A DNA stretch of 64,000 nucleotides, taken from contig OZ253444.1 of assembly GCA_965261065.1 (NCBI GenBank), forward strand, positions 5,456,001-5,520,000. The letters are read 5' to 3'. The translations under genes were made by a program, and so were the position numbers. Below, in pieces: positions 27,988 to 37,379 of this stretch (position 1 is the stretch's first letter; each line of letters opens with the position of its first letter). The notes under the pieces are model-generated. The model saw only the letters and a list, made by a program, of their open reading frames with translations, ran no database searches and was not told the DNA's origin. Source of the stretch: JAKZVK01 sp965261065. GTDB lineage: Bacteria; Acidobacteriota; Terriglobia; Bryobacterales; UBA6623.

Positions 27988-28425
27988 TTGCAATTGCTGG
28001 GCGCACGTCCGCAAAGCACCCTTCAACTTGTGGTAGCCACCTCGCTTGAACAAATCGGTCCAATGGACATCACCGAGCCGCTCGGGAACCTCACACTCCT
28101 CGCGCTTGACGGGGATCAGGAAGATCGTGCCTGGCGGTTTCTCGTCGGCGGCGTCGAGGGCGAACTTGATCTGTTTCTGGACGTAGCCTTCCTTGGTGAT
28201 CGAGCTGCGGGAGAGGCAAACGAGAACCACGTCGCTCGAGCCCACTACCTTGGGAATCTCGTGCCGCCAGTTTTGCCCCGGCAGCAAGTCCTTCTCGTCG
28301 AGCCAGGGAGCCATGCCATCTTGGACGAGGCGCTGATGCAGCCTGCGGACTGCCTTCTTGTCGGCCGAGGCGTGACACAAAAACACCCGTAGCTTGCGGG
28401 TCGGGTCTTGGCTGGGTTCAGGCAT
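27988..28425 (-). pseudogene. TIR/FGE-like fusion gene, fragment 1 (TIR domain)
   Basis: The native start is taken as ATG 28425 (MPEPSQDPTRKLRVFLCHAS..). The TIR domain spans about residues 10-140: RVFLCHASADKKAVRRLHQR, APWLDEKDLLPGQNWRHEIP, SDVVLVCLSRSSITKEGYVQ, PGTIFLIPVKREECEVPERL, DVHWTDLF. Relatives of this TIR type usually read VQKE where this protein reads GYVQKQIKF, so the expected catalytic Glu of NAD-cleaving TIRs is Gln; loss of NADase activity is inferred. The gene is now cut after ..AQQLQ by IS1380 copy C and reads into the element. TIR fused to an FGE-like domain suggests a bacterial conflict or signalling role. Confidence 0.85.
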
Positions 28426-29126
28426 CAAAAAAAAGGCCGAGAGAAGACGCTGGAGGCGTTCTCGGGGCTTGGGTGGACCTATGAATGATACCGCCCGGAG
28501 AGTTGAAGGTGAGCCGTAGTAGCGGCAGGGGTGGCAGAGGCGCTGCTCGCCGAGGCTTTCCATCGCCCTGTCAGGGCTCCCGACACAAGAAGTTCGATAC
28601 CTGGGGTGCCGCTTGGCGGCATCACCCCAGGCTAACATCCGGTCGCCGCTTCGCGGCTAGCAGCCCGTGGTGCAAGTGAGGTTCTTCGCCGAGATCGTTC
28701 GTATACCCCTACATGTTGAGGCGGGCCGAGCCCGCGGGCACGGCATGCCGTGCCCCTACATTTCAACCAGCACGGCCGGCGGTTTCACCACGGGCTGCTA
28801 GGCGGGAGGTCGGATGGGGCGGTTCGGTTCCAGACCTGGGTGGGTGGCGGGGGCGGGACAAGAGCCGAGCGAGCCGACGGCGAGTTGCCGAAGTGGCGTC
28901 GAAAGCAACAGCGGCCCTCGTGCCAAGATCTGGTGAGGCTGCTGCGTCAACAAGCTCACGAACAGCCTCAGCGGCTGCTCCCGTTCGGCATCCATACCAG
29001 CTACCAACACTTGACTCATGCCGCCGCCGCTTGAGCAATGTCCAAACTCCAGGCACTGCGGACTTCCGTCCGCGGCTCTGAACGGCCGGCCGGGCGCCGA
29101 CGCTACTCACGCAGCTCTTTTCGTGG
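28426..29126. other. Intergenic region rich in dispersed repeats
   Basis: About 700 bp without a convincing gene. It holds the second copy of the 115-bp repeat (about 28690-28803), with the 20-bp palindrome at 28736-28755. A GCGGACTTCCGTCCGC hairpin followed by GGCTCTGAAC lies near 29058. The plus-strand frame across 28713-29081 is arginine/serine-rich and not protein-like. Confidence 0.5.
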
Positions 29127-30989
29127 CTAGCGGCTGCCGGCGGGCTTGGGGGGCTGGTTTTCGCTGAGGACTTCCGGCTGCCGCACCACCATGACGAGTA
29201 ATTCCTTCACGGGGATGCGTCCGCCCAGGCGCCCGTCAACGACCGGCTGGGCGTAGATGGTCGCGGTGACCGGCATGCGTGTCACCGGCGTGTCGCGCTC
29301 GGACAGAAATACGAACGTCGCCTTCTGGCTCTTCGTCCGGAAGCGCTCTTTTTTGCCCTCGTTGAACGGCGGGGGACTGTCGGGCTCGACCTCGGTGGCC
29401 GGTACGGCGCGCACGCCCTGGGGCAGACCCTCGATCGACAACACGACGAATCCGTCGAAGCCCTCTTCCTGATCGGTGATGACGCTTAGCTTCGTCGCGC
29501 GGCCCGCGACGAGATTCAGCCGGTCCTGCGCGATATGAACCTCGCCCATGTGCGGCACTTGCGGCCGGACGAGCACTCGGTAGCGCATCTCGCGGTCGCC
29601 GTAGCTGGCCGTGATGTCGCGGATCTCGAGGGTGAACTCGCCGTCGCGGGCGAAGGCGAAGGCGGTCTTCGCCTGGTTCTGTTTGGAGATGTTGCCGTTG
29701 GCGTTGACGTTCGAGTAGACGTTGGTAAAGGCCTCGACGCTCGCAGCGTCCGTAACGCGTAGGTAGGGGTTCATCAGCGGCTTGGTCTTGGCGGGCAACT
29801 CGATTTCGAGGATCAGCTTGTCGCCCTCTTTCGCCGCAAAGCGCACGCGGTCGATGTCGCCCGGACGCTCGATCGTCCCCACCACGAGAGCCGGCAGCGG
29901 GATGAGAGGCGGCTCGATGGGGAGCTGGGTCGGCTCGGCATCGGCGTCAACGATCGGGACTGGCGGAATCGCGGCCGCGGCGTCGTTGCTTGCGGCGCCG
30001 TTCTGTTTGGTCTCGTCCTGGGTGTCCGTGGGCTGTTGCACCGAACGCGACCACAGTGCTTTCATGCGGTCGGTATCGAGCTTGCGGGTCCAGGTGCGTT
30101 CCAGCCACTCAGTAGAATCGGGCTCCTGCCGGCTCGCAGGTTGCTCGGCGTCCGCGGGCGCCGGCAGGACGCGAAGGACGTAGGAATGGTCCGCGCCGCC
30201 GTAGCCCCAGAAACCGCTGACGCGTACCAGGAAGTTGCCCGCCTTTTCGAAGCGGTAGTCGAGCGCCGCCTCGGTCGTGAGGCCGGGATATGACACGGGT
30301 TCGTCGTGAAACGCGAGGCGCGTCGCGCGATCGGGGCTGAACCAGCTGCCCGTTAATTCGTAAATGGCGATGGCGGGATCGAGCGGGCCGCTCGAGAAGG
30401 CCTCGAAGCGTAGCGCCTCGCCCTGCGGCACGTCGATGGAGTAATAGTCGACCTCGCCGACCTCGGCGATGCGTCCGTGCACGGCCAGCGGACGCGACGA
30501 CAGCGCCTGCGGCTCGGTCGGCAGCTCGTGCGGCTCGTTCTGCTCGGTGACCGAAGGCTCCGCGTGCAGATGGAGTTGGAGAGCGTTCGACAGGCCGTGC
30601 GAGGTCACAACGCGGAAGCTGTGCTCGCCGGGCTTCGTTTGCTGGGCGGTTTGAAACCGGACGCGCAGGAGCTGGGTCGGCTTCTTTTTTTTCTTGGACT
30701 TTGCGGCGTCAGGTGGGAGCGGCTCGACGTCGAGCTGTTCGACGGTGGCCTCGATTCCGCCGCTCTCGAACCAGAGGGCATAGGCACCGTCCATCGACTG
30801 GCCGCGGATGGTGGATGTGAATGAAGTGCCGGTCTGGCCGCCTAGCGGGTAGACGGAGGTGAGCTGCGGCTCGGGCATGGGGTCGGCGGCGGATGTGGGC
30901 ACCGCAAAGGACCAGATCACACCGGCCGCGCACACCCACCCAAGAACTCTGCTTCCGAGATGTGGCCGAAGAGACGGATTCATCCCCAT
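29127..30989 (-). CDS. Secreted PPC/IPT-like domain protein
   Basis: This 620-residue exported protein has a signal peptide around residues 12-35 (VLGWVCAAGVIWSFAVPTSAA). An IPT/TIG-like segment follows (PQLTSVYPLGGQTGTSFTST), then a lysine run (KSKKKKK). Two pre-peptidase-C-terminal-like beta domains follow: GEVDYYSIDVPQGEALRFEA and GDIDRVRFAAKEGDKLILEI. The C-terminus is an extra beta-rich region. No catalytic motif seen; such proteins are usually binding or structural modules at the cell surface. It lies 69 bp downstream of the PHP-domain gene on the same strand, so the two are probably co-transcribed. Confidence 0.75.
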   Translation of the reverse strand: MGMNPSLRPHLGSRVLGWVCAAGVIWSFAVPTSAADPMPEPQLTSVYPLGGQTGTSFTSTIRGQSMDGAYALWFESGGIEATVEQLDVEPLPPDAAKSKKKKKPTQLLRVRFQTAQQTKPGEHSFRVVTSHGLSNALQLHLHAEPSVTEQNEPHELPTEPQALSSRPLAVHGRIAEVGEVDYYSIDVPQGEALRFEAFSSGPLDPAIAIYELTGSWFSPDRATRLAFHDEPVSYPGLTTEAALDYRFEKAGNFLVRVSGFWGYGGADHSYVLRVLPAPADAEQPASRQEPDSTEWLERTWTRKLDTDRMKALWSRSVQQPTDTQDETKQNGAASNDAAAAIPPVPIVDADAEPTQLPIEPPLIPLPALVVGTIERPGDIDRVRFAAKEGDKLILEIELPAKTKPLMNPYLRVTDAASVEAFTNVYSNVNANGNISKQNQAKTAFAFARDGEFTLEIRDITASYGDREMRYRVLVRPQVPHMGEVHIAQDRLNLVAGRATKLSVITDQEEGFDGFVVLSIEGLPQGVRAVPATEVEPDSPPPFNEGKKERFRTKSQKATFVFLSERDTPVTRMPVTATIYAQPVVDGRLGGRIPVKELLVMVVRQPEVLSENQPPKPAGSR

Positions 30990-31058
30990 TGCTGGCCCCT
31001 AGTTTACAACAGCGTTCCGAGGGCGGCAGCGTCCCGCCAGGAACGAACTCCGCCTCCT

Positions 31059-33905
31059 CTACTTGGTCCGCACCCAAATCGGCGATGACCAGGCCATCTC
31101 TAGGTTCTTCTGCTGGACTCGCACGTAGTAGTAGCTCTCGCCCGGCGTCACGTCGTTGTCGACGAACGTGAAAGCCACTTCCTGGCCGAGGTTCTGCCGG
31201 TTGTGAAGGAACGTCTGGTTCTTGATGATGTCGATCTGCTCGATGCGCGCGGTGCCGATCACCTTCACCGAGAGTTTGAACGGCCCGTCGACCTCGACGA
31301 TGTCGCCCTGCAGATACTCGGTGCCGTTGGCCTCGAGGCGGTAGTCGAGGATGATGTTGTCGGTCGCGCCGTAGGAGTGACGCTTGCGCATCGCGTCGAG
31401 CAGGCCCTCGCGGGTGAAGTCCTCGGCGATGGTGCAGGCGTAGGAGATGTGCGTCGAGATGTGGTCGGAGCTGGCCTGCACGCCGAGCTTGTAGCCCTTG
31501 GCCCAGGCGTTCCAGACGTAGCCGGCGGGATACAGGCCCCCCTGTTGCATGAGGGGCTTCTCGCTCGTCGCCGCCCGGGGCGCGCCCTCGTACTCGGCCG
31601 AGACGCGGTCGCCTTGGTAGATCTCGACCAGGGGCTCGACGTCGGGGTCGTTGTCTCGCCAGTCGGTGCCCATGCCGGTGGCCGAGGTGTGCGCGATCGC
31701 AATGGCGTTGTAGCGCTTCAGGTATTCATAAAGCCTCGCGGCGCCTTCTTCGCCGCTGCGTTCGGCGTCGGAGATCACCAGCGTGGGGATGCCGCGCTTG
31801 GCCACCAGTACATTGCGGTGCCCGTTGGGGTACGACAAGCTTCGCTCATAGGTATAGACGGGCACAAAGCTGCCGGGCAGGTGAAACACGTCCGACGCCT
31901 GCGGGACCAGCCAGTTGATGAACTCGTTGTCCTGGCCGCTGCCGTAGTTGTGCTCGCTCACGCCCAAGAAGTCGAGGTCGGCGGCGTCGAGAGCGTAGCG
32001 GTAGGTTTCAAACAGCGAACCGTCGCTGTAGCCGTCGTCGGAGAACTCGGTATGGCGGTGCGTGTCGCCGCGATAGATGCGGTAGGTCTTGCCGCCTGAA
32101 TTGATGGTGTAGCCGCGGATGCGTTCGAGGTCCTCGGCCTCGTTCGGGTGAACGGGGTAGGTCGTGAAGACCCGCTGCTCGGGCGCTTTGAGCTTCGGTG
32201 GTTTGGGCGCGCCGGCGAGGCCCGGCAACTTCGCGGCATAGACGTCGCTGTGCTGGAAGTAGTAGTCGTCGGAGTTGCGGTTGTCGGTCGACCAGGCGGC
32301 GAACAGGTTGCCGTCGCTGTCGGCGGCGAGTCCCCAACGCACGTCCTGGCGATTGCGGCTGAAGGGCAGATGGAGCGGCTCGCTCCAGCGGTCGCCCTCG
32401 TACGCCGTACCGTAGATCTGCCAGGAGGCGCGGTGGGCGGGCGTGAAGTCAGGCGTGTCGCGGGCGCGGATCTTGCGATGCCGGAAGAACAGCCACATGC
32501 GGCCCGCGCCGTCCGGTTGCAGCACGGGCAGGTCGTTGAACTCGGGAGTGTACTCGGGCAAATGTTTCGCCAGCGCGCGGTTGACGTCGCCCGCCGGAAC
32601 CTGCCAGCGCCCGTTGCCCCAAACGGCCACGCCGAGAGAGCGCCACTGGTAGAGGCGCGTCGCTTCCTTGTAGATCATGAAGCCCGAGTCCTTGCCCCAC
32701 TGGAAGCCGCTCTCGTTCCAGGCGGCCCACACGCGGCCGTCATTGTCGCAAGCGAGCGTGACGTGGGCCTCGAACTTGGGCGTGTCGGCCACGGGGATGA
32801 TGTCGCTCCAGGCGCCGTCCTCCCAGCGCCGCATCAGGACGTCGTAGTTGCCCTTGTCGTAGGTGTCCCAGGCGACGTAGACCCGGCCGCTGCCGTCGGC
32901 GGCGATGGCGGGCTTCCAGTCGTTGGCGGGCGAGGTCGAAACCTTCTCCTCGGGAGACCAGGCCGAGCCGCCATCTGAGGCACCGTAGCGGCGCGCGAAC
33001 ACATCGGACTTGCCGTCCCGAAAGCCCTGCCAGGTGAGCCAGAGGTTGCCGTTCGAGTCGGTGGTCAAAGCGTGCTGGATGTCCGGTTCCGGAGCGCTGG
33101 TGAGGCGCTCAACCGCCGACCAGCGATCGCCGTCGCGGTAGCGCCCATAGAGGTCGAAGTTGCCGTCGACCTGCTCGGACCACACGACCCACGGTCGCCC
33201 TTGCTTGTCGCGGCCCATCTTGACGACGAAGATGTCGCCGGGCTTGCCGGTGACTTGGAGGGCTTCGTCCCACCCGGCGCCGTTGAAGCGGCGCGCGAAG
33301 ATAACGTTGCCTTTGTCGCGGTAGCCGACCCAGGCGGCCCAGACGTCGCCGTTGCCACCCAAGGTTGTCGCAAAGTCGCTCTCATACTCCGGCGTCGACA
33401 ACGGCTCGGCGGTCGGCACGCGGTCCACCACCACCTCCCCGTCGAGGAACGAAAGCGCCCCGCCGACTTGCAACTCCCTGGGCCAGACTTCGAACCCGCC
33501 CCGCGGCGTGGTGATGCGCAGGCGTGTGGCCCGCGTTGTCTTGACGTCGACGACGACGCCGAGGTGATAAACGAACTCGACGGTCCCGCGCGGATCCTCC
33601 CATTGGTAGACGCGGCGGGGGTAGTTGGCTCCCTTGCGTGTCGCCAGCACCCAGCCGGCCGTGCCGATGATCTGCTCGGAGGGGTGCGGATTCCAGTTCC
33701 GCAGGCGAAGGACCTCGCCGTTGGTGACGTCGAGCCGGCCGTCCCAGGATCGCGGTTCGGCATCGGTCATGCCGAATCGCACGCGGAAGGAGACGGTCGC
33801 GCCGTCGTCCGTCGGGGCTTGGGCCGTGAGCCAGGTGGGGCCGATGCTCAGACAAAGGGCCGCGGCCGCCGCCAACAAAAGGGAAGAAGAGGGTCGTCGC
33901 AACAT
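31059..33905 (-). CDS. Large secreted protein with sialidase-like repeats and a PHP-type domain (DUF3604-like)
   Basis: A 948-residue protein from ATG 33905, which begins a signal peptide (MLRRPSSSLLLAAAAALCLS). Residues about 100-560 form repeated BNR/propeller-like blades (GNGDVWAAWVGYRDKGNVIF, SNGNLWLTWQGFRDGKSDVF). The C-terminal 370 residues form a PHP-like metal-dependent phosphoesterase domain with YRGDTHRHTEFSDDG, LGVSEHNYG, AHTSATGMG and ASSDHISTHISYA, whose His/Asp residues could bind metals. DUF3604-type proteins have this layout. The substrate is unknown. The preceding frame to 34085 is not used because it lacks a leader. Confidence 0.8.
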   Translation of the reverse strand: MLRRPSSSLLLAAAAALCLSIGPTWLTAQAPTDDGATVSFRVRFGMTDAEPRSWDGRLDVTNGEVLRLRNWNPHPSEQIIGTAGWVLATRKGANYPRRVYQWEDPRGTVEFVYHLGVVVDVKTTRATRLRITTPRGGFEVWPRELQVGGALSFLDGEVVVDRVPTAEPLSTPEYESDFATTLGGNGDVWAAWVGYRDKGNVIFARRFNGAGWDEALQVTGKPGDIFVVKMGRDKQGRPWVVWSEQVDGNFDLYGRYRDGDRWSAVERLTSAPEPDIQHALTTDSNGNLWLTWQGFRDGKSDVFARRYGASDGGSAWSPEEKVSTSPANDWKPAIAADGSGRVYVAWDTYDKGNYDVLMRRWEDGAWSDIIPVADTPKFEAHVTLACDNDGRVWAAWNESGFQWGKDSGFMIYKEATRLYQWRSLGVAVWGNGRWQVPAGDVNRALAKHLPEYTPEFNDLPVLQPDGAGRMWLFFRHRKIRARDTPDFTPAHRASWQIYGTAYEGDRWSEPLHLPFSRNRQDVRWGLAADSDGNLFAAWSTDNRNSDDYYFQHSDVYAAKLPGLAGAPKPPKLKAPEQRVFTTYPVHPNEAEDLERIRGYTINSGGKTYRIYRGDTHRHTEFSDDGYSDGSLFETYRYALDAADLDFLGVSEHNYGSGQDNEFINWLVPQASDVFHLPGSFVPVYTYERSLSYPNGHRNVLVAKRGIPTLVISDAERSGEEGAARLYEYLKRYNAIAIAHTSATGMGTDWRDNDPDVEPLVEIYQGDRVSAEYEGAPRAATSEKPLMQQGGLYPAGYVWNAWAKGYKLGVQASSDHISTHISYACTIAEDFTREGLLDAMRKRHSYGATDNIILDYRLEANGTEYLQGDIVEVDGPFKLSVKVIGTARIEQIDIIKNQTFLHNRQNLGQEVAFTFVDNDVTPGESYYYVRVQQKNLEMAWSSPIWVRTK

Positions 33906-34079
33906 GAATCGCCTCGTATGCCGGTCCGCCGATCGAGAGACGGACGATTGACGAGGAGATTGTAACAGCGGGCGGAGAGAACCGCAGGCCAGGGCCGTTA
34001 CGACAGACCGGGGAGTCACCGGACGGACGAGGTTGGATCTCCGCAACAGAGCGGAGGAACAGCGCCATTCAGAATGTAG

Positions 34080-34099
34080 GGGCACGGCATGCCGTGCCC
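34080..34099. repeat. 20-bp palindrome GGGCACGGCATGCCGTGCCC
   Basis: A perfect 20-bp palindrome, usually preceded by GTAG. It recurs at 6503 (one central change), 28736, 40343, 43902, 46502, 46554, 50045 and 51812 (one change), nine copies in this window. Copies are extragenic or in gene remnants. Here it is followed by further hairpins (GCGGGCTTAAGCCCGC and CGCGGATTTACATCCGCG) in the gap upstream of the PHP-domain gene and downstream of the DCC gene. Confidence 0.85.
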
Positions 34100-34175
34100 G
34101 CCGCGGGCTTAAGCCCGCGCGCCCGCGGATTTACATCCGCGGCTCTGTCGTGAATTGCGAGGAATCGCCGGGGTC

Positions 34176-34583
34176 TCAGCCCACTTCACAGACGCCGTCG
34201 TCGCACTTCTTGGTGAAGCGGTAACGGTTGCGGGCGATCCAGGCGTACGAGGCGCGGCAGATCGCCTTGAGGACGGGTACGCGATAGAGCCAAGCCAGGT
34301 ACTTCCACCCACGCAGCCGCCGCGAGATTTCGTACACCGCGTCGGCGCCGACGCTGACCGAGCCGTCCTGTTGGACGAGCCGCATGCCGGAGTTGAAGTC
34401 GCCTTCGGTGAGCTGAGGGAAGCGTTGATCGAGGCCCTCCGTCTGGCGTGGCTGGTATTCGAAAGCCTCGCCGGGGTCGCGACGCTTCATGTTGTCGACC
34501 TGCTTGAGGCAAAAGGGGCACTCGCCGTCATAGACTACAACGGGACGGGTGAGGCCGGACGGTAGCGCGCTGCTAGAGGCCAT
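34176..34583 (-). CDS. DCC family thiol-disulfide oxidoreductase-like protein (DUF393)
   Basis: A 135-residue protein with the family motif at the N-terminus: VVVYDGECPFCLKQVDNMKRRD, containing the Dx(L/E)CxxC signature. Downstream are VGADAVYEISRRLRGWKYLAW and a C-terminal YAWIARNRYRF with two late cysteines (KKCDDGVCEVG). Members are thioredoxin-fold-like; the function is not firmly established. It is divergent from the OsmC gene, with 62 bp between starts. Confidence 0.88.
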   Translation of the reverse strand: MASSSALPSGLTRPVVVYDGECPFCLKQVDNMKRRDPGEAFEYQPRQTEGLDQRFPQLTEGDFNSGMRLVQQDGSVSVGADAVYEISRRLRGWKYLAWLYRVPVLKAICRASYAWIARNRYRFTKKCDDGVCEVG

Positions 34584-34645
34584 CGGTTTCCTACGTCTAT
34601 TCTATCGTCTCATCGCCGGACTGTGTCGCTGGAGGGGTGCAAAGC

Positions 34646-35050
34646 ATGGCAAACACAGTGCAAGTCGAGGTCAACCAGGTTGGACGGGCAACGTCGGAAG
34701 GGGTGGTTCGCGGACACCGAGTCCTGATCGACCGACCGGAAGCGAAAGGCGGGGATGACCGCGGCGCGATGGGCGGAGAGCTGCTGCTGGTCTCGCTCGC
34801 CGGTTGTTTCATGAGCAACCTGCTGGCAGCCATCCGGGAGCGCGACGCGGATATCTCTAACGTCCGCACCCAAGTCACTGGCACGCTCGACGGCACGCCG
34901 ACACGGTTTACGGCCGTCGAGATGCACGTATCAGCGGATGCCGCTGACCGAGAACTACTCGCCAAACTGGTCACCATCGCGGAGCGCGTGTGCATCACGG
35001 CGAACACTTTGCGATCGGCCCTGGACCTCTCGGTTCGGGTCGAGGCGTAG
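34646..35050 (+). CDS. OsmC family protein
   Basis: A 134-residue OsmC/Ohr-type protein. ATG 34646 follows GGAGGGG, favoured over the GTG at 34637. Seen: GGDDRGAMGGELLLVSLAGCFMSNLLAAIRER with the first family cysteine, and a second cysteine in IAERVCITANTLRSA. OsmC-type proteins reduce organic peroxides with a two-cysteine centre, and both cysteines are present. Substrate preference (OsmC versus Ohr versus YhfA-like) is not settled. Confidence 0.87.
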   Translation: MANTVQVEVNQVGRATSEGVVRGHRVLIDRPEAKGGDDRGAMGGELLLVSLAGCFMSNLLAAIRERDADISNVRTQVTGTLDGTPTRFTAVEMHVSADAADRELLAKLVTIAERVCITANTLRSALDLSVRVEA

Positions 35051-35289
35051 AACGAACTTCTGCAAGGTCGCCCTCTTCTCGCCGGCATTTTCTTGGCGCC
35101 GTTGCGCTTTTGTGTGTCGTAGCGTGGCCCCTTCGCGGGTGGGAAAATGCTTGTGCCTTGCCGGGGGGCGGGTGTAGACTGGTGCCGTCAGAGGGCCCAT
35201 ATCGGAAATCCTCGATGCAACTCTCTACCATGGTCTTCGGTGTTGTGGGGATTTTGGTGGTGTAAGGACCACTCAAAGGACGTCGAAAC

Positions 35290-36068
35290 ATGCCGAACTC
35301 AACTCGCAAGAAAACGACTTTTCCTCGGGCCAACTTCCGATTCGCCGCGGCGCTTTCGATGCTGGCGGCCGTGTCGTTCGCCGTGGTGGCCCAAGAGCAT
35401 CGGGAGCCGGCGACCGCCACGGCTTTGGCGGCGCAAGGCCGCACAATCAGTTTCGAACAAAACCTCGGACAGGTCGAGCCGTCCGTCAAGTTCATGGCCC
35501 GGCTGCAGCGGGGCTCGGTTTCCCTGCTGCCTGACAGGCTTCTGCTGGGACTCAGCACCGCGGGACCGGAAGCCGCACCCCTCTTGCAGATGAGACTCGT
35601 GGGCGCTGATCCCGAGGCTCGAGCGGAAGGACTTGGCGAGCAGAGCCGACGCACTCACTACTACCTCGGGAACGATCCCGCCAACTGGCATCCCAACGTC
35701 CGTCATTACTCGAAGGTCCGATTCCATGACGTGTACCCGGGAATCGACTTGGTCTATTACGACGCGGAGGGGCTGCTCGAGTACGACTTCATCGTGTCGC
35801 CGGGCGCGGATCCTTCGTTGATCGAACTGGCGTTCGACGGTGTGGAGGGAGTCCGGGTGAATGAAGAAGGGCAGCTCGTCCTGAGCACGCAGCGGGGTGA
35901 GGTTAGCCAGCTCAGCCCCGTGGTCTACCAAGGGCCCGGTGAGGGGGAAACAAACGCCAGCCCAGTCGTGTACCAAGAGCCCCGCAGGGGGGAAACAAAC
36001 ACCAGCCCAGCCGCGTATCAAGAGCCCCGCAGGGGCGAAACAAATAACAGCCCAGGGCGGAACCCACA
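35290..36068 (+). pseudogene. SBBP/DUF7948-type secreted protein, truncated by an IS4 element
   Basis: The N-terminus has a leader (FRFAAALSMLAAVSFAVVAQ), then ISFEQNLGQVEPSVKFMAR, HYYLGNDPANWHPNVRHYSKVRF and VYPGIDLVYYDAEGLLEYDF. That is the usual opening of SBBP-repeat proteins (DUF7948), which are normally many hundred residues long with beta-propeller repeats. Here the frame runs into 45-bp repeats at 35920-36054 and stops 14 bases inside the IS4-type element. No continuation was found beyond the element, so the rest is lost or the protein was already short. Confidence 0.72.
35920..36054 (+). repeat. Three in-frame 45-bp repeats
   Basis: Three 15-residue units: VVYQGPGEGETNASP, VVYQEPRRGETNTSP and AAYQEPRRGETNNSP. 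The DNA core (AGCCCCGCAGGGGCGAAACA) is a palindrome-bearing extragenic-type element that has been translated. A diverged inverted relative (CTATTATCCTTCGGCCCC) lies right of the IS4 element at about 37397-37420. Confidence 0.7.
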
Positions 36069-37379
36069 TAAGCGCTAACTTAGCAGTGACTGTATCTGCG
36101 GGACCCGTTTGCGTGACGGCTCGCGCAGGTCGTGGGCGATTTGGTTCCAGTTGCCCATCACTCCCGCTAAGGACAAGCGGGGCTCGATCGCGTTGCAGAT
36201 CTGATGAAACTCAAACTGGAACTCACGCCAGCGGCTGGCCGGTCTCTCGCTCCAACGGGTAGCCCCAGGGGGAAATGTCCTGCCCCTGGCGGCCTAGCTT
36301 TTGCCCCAACAGCGACAACAACAGCTTGCCGTAGAGCCACGCTCGTGAGCTGTCCGGATCACGCTTGGGCAAATGTCCCAACTCCGCCAGCGACTTCAGA
36401 CGCTTGAAGGCTAACTCGATTTGCCAACGCTGACGATACAACGCCAACACCCTCGCGCTGTCGTACGCCTCCTCCAGACTCGTCCACACCAACACGTACG
36501 CGGCCAACTCCAGCGTTTCCTTCCGCACCTGCGCCTGACTGCGCTGGGCGCGTGGCAGGATTTTTTGACGTGCCTGTGCCGTTGCCTCCGCGCTCTTGCC
36601 GATCGCGCACAGCCGTCCCCCGAGCAAGCCGCTGGCCGTGCGCACCTGGACGCGCCAAGCGACGCTGTGTCCCGGACGCAGTTTGCGCAGCCTCGGCAAC
36701 AGCGGCCAACGTCGTCCGCGGGCGTCAAACAAGGGCGTCGAGCCGCTGTTGTACCGCACCACCAAGCCGATCTTCTGCGCCGCGGCCCAACTCAACGCTT
36801 GCGGATGAATGTAGGCGCGATCGGCCAGCACGATCTCTCCGGGCGCGAGAGCAAAACGATCCAGACGCTCGCCGTTGCCCGCGCCCGCCGCCGGCGTCAA
36901 CTCGAAGTAATCGCACTCGAGCGAGGGCAGCCGCAGGCTGTAATGTAGCCGCCACTGGCTGCCGGTTGGGCCGGGTTCGCAGATCAAGCTGCCGTCGACG
37001 AGGCGCACCGGCTCGGCCGCGGCCTCGCCGCCCTGTTCGCGCAGCAGAGCCACGCACAGGAGTCTCCACCACTCGCCGGCGGCGCGTAAGCGTTTGAGCA
37101 GGGCGACGTCGGAGATCTCGGCCCAGCCGGCGGCTTTGGCGCGCACGACCGTCTCGCGCAGCGAATGGCCCGGCCCGACGTGCAACAGCAGGGTGCGCAA
37201 CAAGCCGCTGACCGAGTCGAAGCCGCGCAAACGCCGGACCGCGCCGCTGCTGCGCGCCAGCGCCTCCCAATCCGCGGGGAACAAGCGCAGCAAAACGTTC
37301 CAGTCTTCGTCGTGGGCCTGTGGCATGTCTCCAGGGTAGACGATGGGTGCATAGGTGTCTACTGGTAAGTTAGCGCTTA
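36069..37379 (-). mobile_element. IS4-type insertion sequence
   Basis: The element is about 1311 bp and its ends read TAAGCGCTAACTTAGCAGT and, read inward from the right, TAAGCGCTAACTTACCAGT: 18 of 19 positions identical. A clear target duplication was not found. The flanks are inverted copies of the same extragenic repeat (left ..GGGCGGAACCCACA, right GGGGTTGAAACCGCGGGC), so it inserted at or near the centre of a palindromic unit. Confidence 0.82.
36075..37326 (-). pseudogene. IS4-family transposase, frameshifted near the C-terminus
   Basis: From ATG 37326 (MPQAHDEDWNVLLRLFPADW..) the protein carries Asp in RLVDGSLICEPG, Asp in EIVLADRAYIHPQ and the YREK signature in LYRQRWQIELAFKRLKSL, the features of IS4-family DDE enzymes. 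The frame stops at 36223. The expected C-terminus (WREFQFEFHQICNAIEPRLS onward, ending VPQIQSLLS at 36075) is in another frame. A one-base indel near 36225-36245 explains it. The core is intact but the missing tail probably inactivates it, unless the shift is a sequencing error. Confidence 0.8.

Noticed and set aside
31203..32099. 298-codon plus-strand frame
   Set aside because: Antisense to the PHP-domain gene; valine/glycine-rich composition typical of a shadow frame.
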